Shown here piece by piece: positions 4,995 through 5,228 of a stretch of 5,228 nt of DNA. The DNA comes from Desulfobulbaceae bacterium (lineage in GTDB: Bacteria; Desulfobacterota; Desulfobulbia; Desulfobulbales; Desulfocapsaceae). Under the pieces are notes generated by a model. That model made no database searches. It was not told the DNA's origin and saw only the letters and a program-made list of their open reading frames with translations. The DNA lies in contig DAOVUU010000225.1 of the NCBI GenBank assembly GCA_030632405.1, forward strand, positions 1 through 5,228. Direction: 5' to 3'. How positions within the stretch are numbered: position 1 is the stretch's first letter; each line of letters begins with the position of its first letter. The position numbers were made by a program, and so were the translations under genes.

Positions 4995-5228
4995 ATGATT
5001 GCAACTAAAACCATAACATCGTATCCAAGGACCTTGCAGACACTTCTTCAGGGAGTTGATTATATCTTTGTTAAGGACAGTTCCAGAGGAAGCAAAAAGG
5101 ATATTTCTATCGATTTTGTCACATCGGACTCAAGAAAGGTTCTTGCCGGGGCCCTTTTTGTGGCAATCAGAGGAGTAGAGTTTGATGGACATGATTTTGT
5201 CTCCGGCGCTCTTGCTAACGGGTGTGTG
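4995..5228 (+). CDS. murE: MurE, UDP-MurNAc-tripeptide synthetase (3' partial)
   Basis: This holds the first 78 residues of a Mur ligase, open to the end of the window. MurE adds the third stem-peptide residue (meso-diaminopimelate in most Gram-negative bacteria) to UDP-MurNAc-L-Ala-D-Glu in the cytoplasm, with ATP. The visible part is the N-terminal UDP-binding domain, with TSDSRKVLAGALFVAIRG (43-60) followed by DGHDF and an AL-AN-G segment. The DSR motif and the G-x-LFVA strand are family hallmarks. MurF has a similar N-terminus, but the position directly after the ftsI slot and the LLQGVDY opening favour MurE. The start is ATG at 4995, with GGAAG at 4981-4985 as Shine-Dalgarno, 31 nt after the upstream stop. 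The catalytic domain and amino-acid-specifying motif lie outside the window. Confidence 0.87.
   Translation, partial: MIATKTITSYPRTLQTLLQGVDYIFVKDSSRGSKKDISIDFVTSDSRKVLAGALFVAIRGVEFDGHDFVSGALANGCV

Overview
The window reads as a bacterial chromosome segment in which the 3' part of ruvB is followed by the start of a division and cell wall (dcw) cluster. All genes are on the + strand: ruvB (5' partial), a gap of about 465 bp, then mraZ, rsmH (mraW), an ftsL-like gene, a class B penicillin-binding-protein (PBP)-like gene in the ftsI slot, and the first 78 codons of murE. The order mraZ-rsmH-ftsL-ftsI-murE is the standard dcw order. A C-terminal PASTA domain on the FtsI-type protein and the style of the MraZ, RsmH and RuvB sequences suggest a Gram-negative bacterium of the Desulfobacterota (former Deltaproteobacteria), possibly Desulfobulbales. 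That placement is inferred from memory of the families and was not searched.

Region by region: 1-673 holds the RuvB arginine-finger/sensor region and winged-helix domain. 674-1043 is an AT-rich gap with no convincing gene; it holds a hairpin just after ruvB and, on the minus strand, two tandem 10-bp units that look like MraZ-binding boxes. 1044-1138 holds a strong sigma70-type promoter and a second array of degenerate GTGG-type boxes covering the predicted start of transcription, followed by the mraZ ribosome binding site. From mraZ through ftsL the genes are tightly packed (1-nt overlap, then a 12-nt gap). 2911-3079 is an unusually long leader between ftsL and the PBP gene. It contains a possible promoter, an orphan Shine-Dalgarno sequence, a seven-codon reading frame with its own Shine-Dalgarno, and a 9-bp inverted repeat. 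3080-4963 is the PBP-like gene and 4995-5228 is murE.

How the genes fit together: MraZ is expected to autoregulate the cluster. RsmH modifies 16S rRNA. The FtsL-like protein and the PBP-like protein belong to the septal peptidoglycan machine. MurE makes the muropeptide precursor.

The most striking point is the PBP-like protein. Its reading frame is intact, and it keeps the membrane anchor, the dimerisation (pedestal) domain, the overall transpeptidase framework and the PASTA domain. However, it lacks all three catalytic motifs (SxxK, SxN, KTG/KSG) and seems to have lost about 40 residues between the first two. It looks like a conserved pseudoenzyme in the place where the essential septal transpeptidase normally sits.
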